Assembly (NCBI GenBank): GCA_035518635.1
Contig: DATIXI010000020.1
Location: 1 to 64,000, forward strand
DNA: 64,000 bases
Direction of reading: 5' to 3'
From: AC-32 sp035518635
GTDB lineage: Bacteria; Actinomycetota; Thermoleophilia; Gaiellales; Gaiellaceae
Each line of letters starts with the position of its first letter. Position 1 is the first letter of the stretch. The notes under the pieces were generated by a model. That model was not told where the DNA came from. It ran no database searches and saw nothing but the letters and a program-made list of their open reading frames with translations. Shown here piece by piece: positions 8,761 to 15,376 of this stretch. The translations under genes and the position numbers were made by a program.

Positions 8761-9266
8761 CGGGCCTCGCGTTCTGGCGACGGCGCCGTCCGGTTCCACC
8801 GGGCGGCCGGCGCCTCCTCGTCCCGTTCACCAACGGTGAGCTCGACCCCGTGGTGCTCAGGGCCGCAATCCGGATCTCGAAGGTCTGGGACGCGACGCTT
8901 GTCCCCGCGTACCTGATCGTCACGCCGCTCGGCTTCAATCTCGACTCGCCGATGCAGGCCCAGGTCGCCCAGGCCGTGCCGCTGCTCGAGGCCGTCGAGC
9001 ACGCCGGGCTGCGCGCGGGCCTGCCGGTCGACGCGCGGATCGAGACAGGCCGCAGCGCCACCCACGCGCTGCAGCGCCTGTGGGAAGCCGAGCGCTTCGA
9101 CCGGATCGTGGTGCCCGCCCCCACCGTGCGCGGCCACGGCTTCACGCCGAAGGAGCTGCAGTGGATCCTGATGCACGCGCCCTACGAGACGATGATTCTG
9201 CGCCCGGACCCCGAGCTGGACGAGGAGCGGCGCGCCGCCTATTCCCTGGAGGCCGTCGCGGGCTAG
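8757..9266 (+). CDS. Universal-stress-protein-like protein, last gene of the kdp operon
   Basis: A 169-aa protein starting at a GTG that overlaps the kdpD' stop (GTGA). After a short basic start it has an alpha/beta fold typical of Usp proteins (RRLLVPFTNGELDPVVLRAA and RFDRIVVPAP), but the clear ATP-binding glycine motif of nucleotide-binding Usp members is absent. Usp domains in KdpD respond to ligands such as cyclic di-AMP in other bacteria. A second Usp module coded directly after the KdpD/Usp protein may act with it. Its TAG shares bases with the stop of the convergent gene. Confidence 0.8.
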   Translation: MTGLAFWRRRRPVPPGGRRLLVPFTNGELDPVVLRAAIRISKVWDATLVPAYLIVTPLGFNLDSPMQAQVAQAVPLLEAVEHAGLRAGLPVDARIETGRSATHALQRLWEAERFDRIVVPAPTVRGHGFTPKELQWILMHAPYETMILRPDPELDEERRAAYSLEAVAG

Positions 9267-9487
9267 GGGTGCGCCGCGCGCCTGCCGTCCAGGCGCTCCT
9301 GGAAGCAGCGGCGGAGGTGGTCGCCGCTCAGGCGCGGGAGCAGGCGCGGCTGCGAAGGCGGAACCGGCATGACGCGGACGTCGCCGACGCGGTCCCCGTG
9401 GCAGCGCTCGTAGGCGTCGTGCTCCCCGAGCACCGGCTCCGGCGGCGTTTGCCTGAGCCAGCCGAAGAGCCACGCGAAGAACGACAT
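9263..9487 (-). CDS. Small hypothetical protein (74 aa)
   Basis: I do not recognise this protein. It begins MSFFAWLFGWLRQTPPEP, a short aromatic, possibly membrane-associating end, followed by GEHDAYERCHGDRVGDVRV and a basic C-terminus. The start is preceded at 7 nt by TAGGAC, one base from the window's TANNNT -10 pattern, which favours a real gene. Its stop is interleaved with the stop of the convergent Usp gene (shared CTAG). It is short and of uncertain coding status. Confidence 0.5.
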   Translation of the reverse strand: MSFFAWLFGWLRQTPPEPVLGEHDAYERCHGDRVGDVRVMPVPPSQPRLLPRLSGDHLRRCFQERLDGRRAAHP

Positions 9488-9650
9488 CGTAGGGGTCCTA
9501 CCACGTTCGGCACGCAATCAGGCACGAGACGCGCCCGAGGCGGACCTGGGGGGACAGGTCACTGGCGGCAGTACCCGGGTGCTCACCGTCAAAACGCCCC
9601 GGACGCCACATCAAGTGTACGAATCGGGGAGGGGTGACGGAGCGCCTGGA
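9488..9650. other. Intergenic gap
   Basis: No convincing ORF, hairpin or promoter is visible on the minus strand here, apart from the -10-like TAGGAC of the gene to the left. Confidence 0.5.
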
Positions 9651-9950
9651 TCAGCCGAAGCCGAGGATGAACTTCGCGTCGTCGGACATCTTCTCGGGCG
9701 TCCACGGCGGGTCCCAGGTGAGCTCGGTCTCGACCTCCTCGATCTCGGGCATCGAGCGCACGGCCTCCTCCACGGACTGCTGGATCAGCGGCCCAGCGGG
9801 GCAGCCCATCGACGTGAGGCTGTACCGCACGTGTACGCGCGGACCGTCGACCTCGACGTCGTAGACGAGGCCCAGCTCGACGATGTCCATCCCGAGCTCG
9901 GGGTCCTCGACGGAGCGCAACACCTCGAAGACGTCGTCACGCGTCGGCAT
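9651..9950 (-). CDS. MIP18/DUF59-family Fe-S assembly protein
   Basis: A 99-aa DUF59 (SufT/PaaD-like) protein. The family signature is present: DDVFEVLRSVEDPELGMDIVELGLVY near the N-terminus, in which VEDPE and the IVELGL core are conserved, and the reactive cysteine in TSMGCPAG. Members help maturation of Fe-S proteins. The ATG lies inside the 3' end of the GFA gene (14-nt overlap), so it appears to be the last gene of the six-gene cDPG operon. Longer frames reading upstream belong to out-of-frame noise. Confidence 0.88.
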   Translation of the reverse strand: MPTRDDVFEVLRSVEDPELGMDIVELGLVYDVEVDGPRVHVRYSLTSMGCPAGPLIQQSVEEAVRSMPEIEEVETELTWDPPWTPEKMSDDAKFILGFG

Positions 9951-10377
9951 GGGGTCCAGCGTACCGCGGCAGCCCGTCCTCGGGGAGCTCGTCCCACGGG
10001 GCGCGCGAGTCGACGAACGAGTGGTACTGCGGCCGGATCTCCGGGTCGCCGTCCAGCGCGCCCAGCCGAACCGAGACCTCGTCGCCATCCGGCCAGTCGC
10101 CGCCGAAGAGGCTCGAGCCGCACACGGCGCAGAAGACCTTTTTCGCCTTCCCCCGCTCGGGCTCGAAGACGCACAGCAGCTCCTCGCCGGCGAGCAGCCG
10201 GAACCGCTCGCGCGGGACCCGTCCCTGCGTGAGACCGAACGTCCCCGAGTGCTTGCGACAGAACGAGCAATGGCAGTGGCTCGCCCGGCGGAACGGCAGC
10301 TCGACCTCGAACCGCACGCCTCTGCAGAGGCAGCTTCCAAGTAACAGTCTGTTACTAGGTTGCTCGGGCTCGGCCAT
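9937..10377 (-). CDS. GFA-family zinc protein (glutathione-dependent formaldehyde-activating-like)
   Basis: A 146-aa protein with the GFA zinc-binding cysteines in order: SCLCRGV, HCHCSFCRKHSG and FCAVCGSS. GFA domains were named for an enzyme that speeds the addition of formaldehyde to glutathione, but most members have no known reaction and actinobacteria generally lack glutathione, so the true substrate is open. It starts 6 nt after the glpX stop and overlaps the DUF59 gene. Its first codons contain a perfect palindrome (10341-10355). An internal start would remove that palindrome from the coding region, but no standard start codon is available there. Confidence 0.85.
   Translation of the reverse strand: MAEPEQPSNRLLLGSCLCRGVRFEVELPFRRASHCHCSFCRKHSGTFGLTQGRVPRERFRLLAGEELLCVFEPERGKAKKVFCAVCGSSLFGGDWPDGDEVSVRLGALDGDPEIRPQYHSFVDSRAPWDELPEDGLPRYAGPHADA
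10341..10355. repeat. 15-bp palindrome inside the 5' end of the GFA gene
   Basis: GTAACAG-T-CTGTTAC is a perfect palindrome with 7-bp arms, covering codons 8-12 of the GFA gene and 29 nt past the glpX stop. Its AT-rich arms stand out from the surroundings. It resembles a TetR-type operator or could fold as an RNA hairpin; no regulator gene is adjacent. Confidence 0.5.
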
Positions 10378-10383
10378 TGGAGA

Positions 10384-11400
10384 TCAGTAGCCGAGCAGGC
10401 GGACTTCCTCGCGGCGGGCGCGGGCGAAGAAGTGGATCCCGTCCACGAAGCGCACCCAGTTGCAGCGCGTGCACATGACGAGCGAGTGCGTGCGTGCGCT
10501 GTCGGCGAGGAAGCGGACGCCGCGCAGGAGGTCGCCGTTGGAGACTCCGGTCGCGACTACGATCACCTCGCCGGCAGCGAGGTCCTCGATCGTGAACACT
10601 CGCTCGAGGTCGGCCACCCCGGCCTCGGTGACGGCCGTGACCTCGCTCCGCGAGGTCGGCCAGAGCTGCGCCTGGAGCCCGCCGCCGAGACAGCGGAGCG
10701 CCGCCGCGGAGAGCACGGCCTGGCGGGTGCCGCCGATCCCGATCGCCAGGTGGTCGTTCGTCCCGCGCACCGCTGCCGAGATCGAGGCGGTCACGTCGCC
10801 GTCCTGGATCAGCTTGATGCGCGCGCCCGAAGCCCGGATCTCCTCGATCAGGTCGTGGTGGCGCGGGCGGTCGAGGACGATCGTCGTGATGTCGTTGACC
10901 ATCCGCTCGAACGCGTCCGCGATCGCCCTGATGTTGTCGCCGACCGGCTTGCCGAGGTCGATCGCGCCCGCCGCCTTCGGGCCGACGGCCATCTTCCGCA
11001 TGTACATGTCCGGGAACGTCTGGAAAGAGCCGGGCTCGCCGACCGCGACCATCGACATGGCGCCGTAGCCGCCGCGCGCGACGACTCCGCGCCCCTCGAG
11101 CGGGTCGAGCGCGAGGTCGACCTCGACGCCGCCCGAGCCGAGCGTCTCCCCCACGGCGAGCTGATCGCTCTCCCCGCCGGCCCCGATCACGACGCGGCCG
11201 TCGATCGGAAGCTGCTCGAGCGCGAGGCGCATCGCCGTCGCGGCGTCCTCCTCCGCCGCCTGCTGGTCGGCGCGCCCGAGCCACCGCGCACCGGCGAGCG
11301 CCGCCCGTTCGGTCACGCGCGCGTAGCTCTCGCAGAGGCAGAAACGGCTCTCGGGCTCGAGCGGATCGGCCCGCTCTTCGTGCTGAGCGGTCTCGGTCAC
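10384..11400 (-). CDS. glpX: GlpX, class II fructose-1,6-bisphosphatase
   Basis: A 338-aa GlpX-family phosphatase that converts fructose-1,6-bisphosphate to fructose-6-phosphate in gluconeogenesis. Visible family segments are DPLEGRG (usually DPLEGT/DPIEGT), the PDMYMRKMAVGP stretch, IQDGDVTASI and GIGGTRQAVLSAAA. The Thr-to-Arg change in DPLEGR lies beside the catalytic acidic motif and is worth noting. The start GTG at 11400 overlaps the stop of the 2-phosphoglycerate kinase gene (GTGA); longer frames upstream run antiparallel to nothing useful. Its place in the cDPG operon links it to the 2-phosphoglycerate branch of glycolysis/gluconeogenesis. Confidence 0.92.
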   Translation of the reverse strand: MTETAQHEERADPLEPESRFCLCESYARVTERAALAGARWLGRADQQAAEEDAATAMRLALEQLPIDGRVVIGAGGESDQLAVGETLGSGGVEVDLALDPLEGRGVVARGGYGAMSMVAVGEPGSFQTFPDMYMRKMAVGPKAAGAIDLGKPVGDNIRAIADAFERMVNDITTIVLDRPRHHDLIEEIRASGARIKLIQDGDVTASISAAVRGTNDHLAIGIGGTRQAVLSAAALRCLGGGLQAQLWPTSRSEVTAVTEAGVADLERVFTIEDLAAGEVIVVATGVSNGDLLRGVRFLADSARTHSLVMCTRCNWVRFVDGIHFFARARREEVRLLGY

Positions 11401-12308
11401 CGCGCCACCGCGGGCTGGGCGGCGGTCAGGACGAGCTCCATCACCTCTCCGATCGCGCGCTCCATGTCGCCGTTCTCGATCACCGGCACACGGTGCTTGC
11501 CGGCCCTGCTGAGGATGTGCTCCTGGATCAGCCGGATGTCGCCGAACGAGTCGAGGTACTTCTCGAACGAGCGGACGCCCGACGAGTCCGTGTCCCGGAT
11601 CCAGAAGTGGGCCGCGTGCGCCTCCGGGTCGGTGATCGCGAGCACGCACTGGACGACGAGAGCGCCCTCGATCTGCCTCGGGAGCATCCCGGGCACGAGG
11701 TGGATGCCCTCGAGCACCATCGACCAGCCTTCCTCGAGCGCGCGGTCGACGGCCGCGCGGACGCCGACGAGCACCTCGCGCGTCTGCTCGAGGAAGCCGT
11801 CCCGTACGGCATCCACGACCTCGTCGTCGTCGCCCGCCATCGCGCGGCCGGCGTCGAAGCTCGAGTGATGGATCGCCGGCATGAACTCCTCGGAGAAGAA
11901 TGCGCGCATGGTCTGGCGGACGAAGTCCGTCGAGGTGACGCGCGTGATGCCGAGCCGGTAGGCGACGTCGGTCGCGACGGTCGACTTGCCCGTCCCCGTC
12001 GCGCCGCCGACGAGCAGGATGATCGGCTTGTCGAGCTCGTAGAGCGCGCGGTAGCGGTGCAGCTGCCGCATCGCGGCGGCGCCGTCCTCCGGACCGAGCG
12101 TCTCGAGCGCGACCTCCTCGAGCCGGTCCATCGTGGTCGCCGGGCGATCGCGCGCGGCCAGATCGGCTTCGACCGCCAGCGCGAGCTCGTAGGCCCGGTC
12201 GGCCGAGAGCCCGGCCGCGATGAGCGCACGAGCCATCAGGCCCTTGGAGAAGGGCAGGCCGTCCTCGCCGCCGAGCGGCAGCGGCTGGCGGTAGCGCCGG
12301 TCGGTCAC
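11397..12308 (-). CDS. 2-phosphoglycerate kinase
   Basis: A 303-aa P-loop kinase, matching the length of the methanogen enzyme (about 304 aa). An N-terminal ATP-cone-like region (residues about 5-85) is followed by Walker A GGATGTGKST near residue 102. Other kinase motifs are SSFDAGRAMAGD and VLEGIHLVPG. 2-Phosphoglycerate kinase makes 2,3-diphosphoglycerate from 2-phosphoglycerate and ATP, the first step to cyclic 2,3-diphosphoglycerate (cDPG). The gene for the second enzyme lies directly upstream with a GTGA overlap, which strongly supports the assignment. Confidence 0.9.
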   Translation of the reverse strand: MTDRRYRQPLPLGGEDGLPFSKGLMARALIAAGLSADRAYELALAVEADLAARDRPATTMDRLEEVALETLGPEDGAAAMRQLHRYRALYELDKPIILLVGGATGTGKSTVATDVAYRLGITRVTSTDFVRQTMRAFFSEEFMPAIHHSSFDAGRAMAGDDDEVVDAVRDGFLEQTREVLVGVRAAVDRALEEGWSMVLEGIHLVPGMLPRQIEGALVVQCVLAITDPEAHAAHFWIRDTDSSGVRSFEKYLDSFGDIRLIQEHILSRAGKHRVPVIENGDMERAIGEVMELVLTAAQPAVAR

Positions 12309-13552
12309 GCGACCACCTTGCGCGAGGCCGCCGTCTCCGCGAGCGCGAGCAGCTTGCGGTCGAGGTCGTCATTCGTGACCAGCTCGTTGTCGGCGAACAC
12401 GAGCTCACGGCCCTGCGAGAGCGCGGCCTCGGCGACGACGTCGATCGCAGCCGCCTTGATCTCGACGAGGTACACGTCGGCGTCGACCTGCTCGAGCTCG
12501 GCCTGGAGCGCCTCGCGGCGGGCGAGGTTCCCGGAGACGAAGGTCACCTCGGCGCCGTGCTGCGACTCGAGATGCCGCCTCAGCGTCTCGTGCGCCGAGG
12601 CGGGCGCAGTCGAGAAGAACGCCACGCGTCGGCCCGAGACCGGCGCGGCCGGCCGCGGCCGCAGCTCGACCGAGACGACCGGCACGTCCTTCACCTCCGC
12701 GATCGCCGCGAGGAGCTGCGCAGCCGCGCTCCCCGTGACGACGACCAGGTCGGAGATCAGGATCCGGAATGCGTTCAGGTAGCCGGTGACGACCTCGACC
12801 GGCTGCGCCGCGCTCGTGACGAGCACCCGGGCGCCGACGTCGACGGGCGGGATCGCCGCGCCGCTGCCGTCGAAGACGACGAGATCGGGCCCGCGCTCGG
12901 CCGCGAGAGCGGCGCCCGCGAGCACGTTCGACTCCCCGGGGGCCCCCGCGAGCCCGCCGCCGCAGCGGCGGCAGCCGATCGTCACGACCCCGGCGAGCGC
13001 CGCCGTCTCGAGGTAGTCGGACGCGGCATGGCGCCCGGAACGCGAGAGCTCGAGTAGGAGCTCGGGCGTCGGCCGGACATCGGCGACCTCGGGCTCGGGC
13101 GGGCCACCGCGACCCATCGCGACGACGACCACGTCCCGATCGCGCGCGAGCAGCCGCGCGACGTGCCCGGTGACCGCCGTCTTCCCGACCCGCTTGCCGG
13201 TGCCGATCACGGCCAGCGAGGGAATCGGATACGGAGCGAGCTCGGGCGGGTCGAAGCGGAAGTCGGCGCCCACGTAGGGCAGGCCGTGCACGAGCACGCG
13301 GCTGGCGATTCGGAAGCGCTCGCGCGGCCCGAGCACAGGCTCGTCGGAGAGGTCGACGACGATCTCCGGCTCGTGCTCGGCGATCCCGGACTCGAGGTCC
13401 AGCGCGAGCGGCACGCCGTAGTCCTCGCCACCGAGCAGCTTCTCGCTCCCACCGGCCAGCCAGGCCGCAGCAACCTCGTAGGGCAGCGCAGCGAGCGCGT
13501 CGCGGACGACCGCCGCGTAGTGCTCCCCGTCGATGACGACCAGAGCCCTCAC
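12305..13552 (-). CDS. cpgS: Cyclic 2,3-diphosphoglycerate synthetase
   Basis: A 415-aa ATP-dependent synthetase that closes 2,3-diphosphoglycerate into cDPG. It opens VRALVVIDGEHY, has a P-loop at VIGTGKRVGKTAVTGH, then a VVVVAMGRGGPPEPE segment typical of the family and a GCRRCGG cysteine pair. cDPG is known as a thermoprotectant and phosphate store of some methanogens; bacterial homologues are seen in annotations but, to my knowledge, little studied. The GTG start at 13552 overlaps the metallophosphoesterase stop. The longer open frame upstream is antisense to that gene and was rejected. Confidence 0.9.
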   Translation of the reverse strand: MRALVVIDGEHYAAVVRDALAALPYEVAAAWLAGGSEKLLGGEDYGVPLALDLESGIAEHEPEIVVDLSDEPVLGPRERFRIASRVLVHGLPYVGADFRFDPPELAPYPIPSLAVIGTGKRVGKTAVTGHVARLLARDRDVVVVAMGRGGPPEPEVADVRPTPELLLELSRSGRHAASDYLETAALAGVVTIGCRRCGGGLAGAPGESNVLAGAALAAERGPDLVVFDGSGAAIPPVDVGARVLVTSAAQPVEVVTGYLNAFRILISDLVVVTGSAAAQLLAAIAEVKDVPVVSVELRPRPAAPVSGRRVAFFSTAPASAHETLRRHLESQHGAEVTFVSGNLARREALQAELEQVDADVYLVEIKAAAIDVVAEAALSQGRELVFADNELVTNDDLDRKLLALAETAASRKVVA

Positions 13553-14364
13553 CGGCGCGCGGTCACCTCGCCCTCGATCCGCGTCGTGTACTTCTCGAAC
13601 GCGAGCGTCTCGGTCGAGAACTGGATGATCCGCTCGCCTCCGTGGAACGGGTACCGACGCCAGACGTCCACGTGGCTGTCGGTCACCTCGATCACGTTGT
13701 AACAGGGCCTCGTCTTGCCCCGCAGGCGTCGCGACGAGACCGTGCCGGCGTTGACGACGAACAGGTTCTCCAGTCGCCAGGCGTACGGGACGTGCTTGTG
13801 CCCGGAGAGGACGAGGTCGACGCCGGCGCGTTGCAGGCACTCGATGCAGTCGCCCGCGTCGTAGACCACGTTCCGCTCGCGTCCGGTGCCCGGGACCGGC
13901 AGCAGGTGGTGGTGGAGCACGAAGACGCGCAGGTCGTCCCGCCCCGACTCCGCGAACTGCTCCTCGATCCAGCCGTAGCGGCCGCGCCCGATCTGGCCGT
14001 GGTCGAGATCCGGCTCCGTCGAGTCGACCGCGACCACCGTGACGCCATCGTGGTGGAGCACCGAGTTGCGGGCGCCGAACATGTCCTCGAAGTGCACGTA
14101 GCCGACGTTGCGCGAGTCGTGGTTCCCGGGGATGACCACGACCGACTCGCACGCGATCTGGTCGAGGTACCCGCGCGCGGTCACGTATTCGTGCTTGAAG
14201 CCGAACGTCGTCAGGTCGCCGGAGCAGATGACGATGTCCGGCTCGAGCCGGTTGATCTCGCTGATCGCCCGCTCGAGCAGGTCCGGCACGAAGTCGGGAC
14301 CTCCGCAATGGATGTCGGAGATGTGCGCAATCGTGGTCGCGGCGCCGTCTCGCCCTTCAGGCAT
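13549..14364 (-). CDS. Calcineurin-like metallophosphoesterase, first gene of the cDPG operon
   Basis: A 271-aa metallophosphoesterase with all dinuclear metal motifs in order: DIHCG, GDLTTFG, GNHDSRN, HHHLLP and GHKH. It has no signal peptide, so it should be cytosolic. Substrates of this family vary (cyclic nucleotides, phosphoesters, polyphosphates). Because it heads the operon that makes cyclic 2,3-diphosphoglycerate, hydrolysis of cDPG or its precursor is an attractive but unproven guess. The start is supported by a TACACT hexamer ending 7 nt upstream of the ATG. Confidence 0.9.
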   Translation of the reverse strand: MPEGRDGAATTIAHISDIHCGGPDFVPDLLERAISEINRLEPDIVICSGDLTTFGFKHEYVTARGYLDQIACESVVVIPGNHDSRNVGYVHFEDMFGARNSVLHHDGVTVVAVDSTEPDLDHGQIGRGRYGWIEEQFAESGRDDLRVFVLHHHLLPVPGTGRERNVVYDAGDCIECLQRAGVDLVLSGHKHVPYAWRLENLFVVNAGTVSSRRLRGKTRPCYNVIEVTDSHVDVWRRYPFHGGERIIQFSTETLAFEKYTTRIEGEVTARR

Positions 14365-14371
14365 GGATCAA

Positions 14372-14377
14372 AGTGTA
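14372..14377 (-). promoter_or_regulatory. -10-like hexamer TACACT, cDPG operon
   Basis: TACACT on the minus strand ends 7 nt before the ATG at 14364. Confidence 0.55.
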
Positions 14378-14385
14378 GAGCGCGG

Positions 14386-14398
14386 CCGGAAATTCCGG
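14386..14398. promoter_or_regulatory. Palindrome in the divergent cDPG operon/nuclease promoter region
   Basis: CCGGAA-A-TTCCGG is a perfect 13-bp palindrome. It lies 8 bp upstream of the minus-strand -10, overlapping the expected -10/-35 spacer, and on the other side about 30 bp before the plus-strand -10 at 14431. A repressor site controlling the cDPG operon is possible. Confidence 0.4.
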
Positions 14399-14430
14399 AC
14401 TCGGCGATCTGCCGCGTCCGCAGGCGCTGC

Positions 14431-14436
14431 TACCCT
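14431..14436 (+). promoter_or_regulatory. -10-like hexamer TACCCT
   Basis: TACCCT ends 10 nt before the GTG at 14447. Confidence 0.45.
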
Positions 14437-14446
14437 TGCGCGAGGG

Positions 14447-14812
14447 GTGGCAGAAATCGCCGATTTCCAGGCGTATTGCGGGGAAGACAAGCCGCGTTTC
14501 GCCAACGACGCCGAGCGCGAATGCGCCAAGGTCCTGGAGTTCTACGGGGTTCCGTGGGCCTACGAGCCGCACACGTTCGTGCTCGAGCGCGACGAGGAAG
14601 GGCGGGTCCTGGAGGCCTTCACGCCGGACTTCTACCTGCCCGAGCAGGATCTGTTCCTCGAGATCACGGTCATGAAGCAGCGGCTCGTCACGCGCAAGAA
14701 CCGGAAGCTGCGGAAGCTGCGCGAGCGCTACCCCGGAGTCCAGATCAAGCTCTTCTACAAGCGCGACATCGAGCGGCTGGCCCAGCGATACCAACTCGAC
14801 CTGGCGTCATAG
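14447..14812 (+). CDS. Small PD-(D/E)XK nuclease-like protein
   Basis: A 121-aa soluble protein. The core reads FTPDFYLPEQDLFLEITVMK, which fits the PD-(D/E)XK pattern (PD, then acidic residue E in LEI, then K four residues later), with an earlier Glu in NDAERECAKVLEF. After the core a basic helix (RLVTRKNRKLRKLRERYP) could contact nucleic acid. Residue spacing suggests a DNA- or RNA-cleaving or -binding role, but the substrate is unknown. GTG start chosen from the hexamer upstream; its TAG overlaps the apparent ATA start of hpt. Confidence 0.7.
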   Translation: MAEIADFQAYCGEDKPRFANDAERECAKVLEFYGVPWAYEPHTFVLERDEEGRVLEAFTPDFYLPEQDLFLEITVMKQRLVTRKNRKLRKLRERYPGVQIKLFYKRDIERLAQRYQLDLAS

Positions 14813-15345
14813 AGTCCGACCCGCGGGTCGGTGAGGTCTTCCTCGGCGCCGAGGAGCTGCGCAGCCGCGTCGCCGAGCTGGGGGCGCAGATCTCCGAGGA
14901 CTACGCCGCACGCAAGCTCGTGCTGATCGGCCTCCTGAAGGCGAGCTTCGTCTTCCTCGTCGATCTCTCGCGCGCGATCACGATCCCGCACCAGGTCGAC
15001 TTCGTCGAGCTGGCCGGGTACGACGGGGCCGGAACGGGCGGGCACTCGCGGGTTCGGCTCCTCCAGGACACCGAGATCCCGCTCCAGGGCCTCGACGTAC
15101 TGCTCGTGGAGGACGTGGTCGACACCGGGCTCACGCTCAACTACCTCTGCAAGGTCTTCGAGCTGCGCCGGCCGGCGAGCCTGCGGGTCGTGACGCTCCT
15201 GGACCGCCCGTACCGGCGGCTCGTGGGCGATCTCCCCGTCGACTACGTCGGCTTCACCGTCCCCGACGAGTTCTTCGTCGGCTACGGGTTCGACATCGAC
15301 GAGCGCTGGCGCAACCTGCCCGAGCTCCGCCTCGCAAAAGTTTAG
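14809..15345 (+). CDS. hpt: Hypoxanthine phosphoribosyltransferase with apparent ATA start
   Basis: A purine-salvage enzyme that makes IMP/GMP from hypoxanthine/guanine and PRPP. The PRPP-binding motif VLLVEDVVDTGLTL is clear, as is LIGLLKASFVFLVDLSRAI and the C-terminal DYVGFTVPDEFFVGYGFD. Homology begins near ESDPRVGEVFLGAEEL, yet no in-frame ATG, GTG or TTG lies nearby upstream. The only credible start is ATA at 14809, overlapping the previous TAG. A standard gene caller would start at GTG 14920 and lose about 37 residues of the fold. The stop TAG lies inside the mntH operator. Confidence 0.88.
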   Translation: MESDPRVGEVFLGAEELRSRVAELGAQISEDYAARKLVLIGLLKASFVFLVDLSRAITIPHQVDFVELAGYDGAGTGGHSRVRLLQDTEIPLQGLDVLLVEDVVDTGLTLNYLCKVFELRRPASLRVVTLLDRPYRRLVGDLPVDYVGFTVPDEFFVGYGFDIDERWRNLPELRLAKV

Positions 15346-15355
15346 GCACGCCTAA
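15342..15355. promoter_or_regulatory. DtxR/MntR-like operator of mntH
   Basis: TTAGGC-AC-GCCTAA is a perfect palindrome with A/T flanks. The half-site resembles the TTAGG half-sites bound by DtxR/IdeR/MntR metalloregulators in actinobacteria. It coincides with the expected -35 region of the mntH promoter (-10 TAGACT at 15365), so metal-loaded repressor would block transcription. It also includes the hpt stop codon. Confidence 0.65.
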
Positions 15356-15364
15356 CTTTTTCGT

Positions 15365-15370
15365 TAGACT
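15365..15370 (+). promoter_or_regulatory. -10-like hexamer TAGACT, mntH
   Basis: TAGACT ends 6 nt before the ATG at 15377. Confidence 0.6.
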
Positions 15371-15376
15371 GAGACC

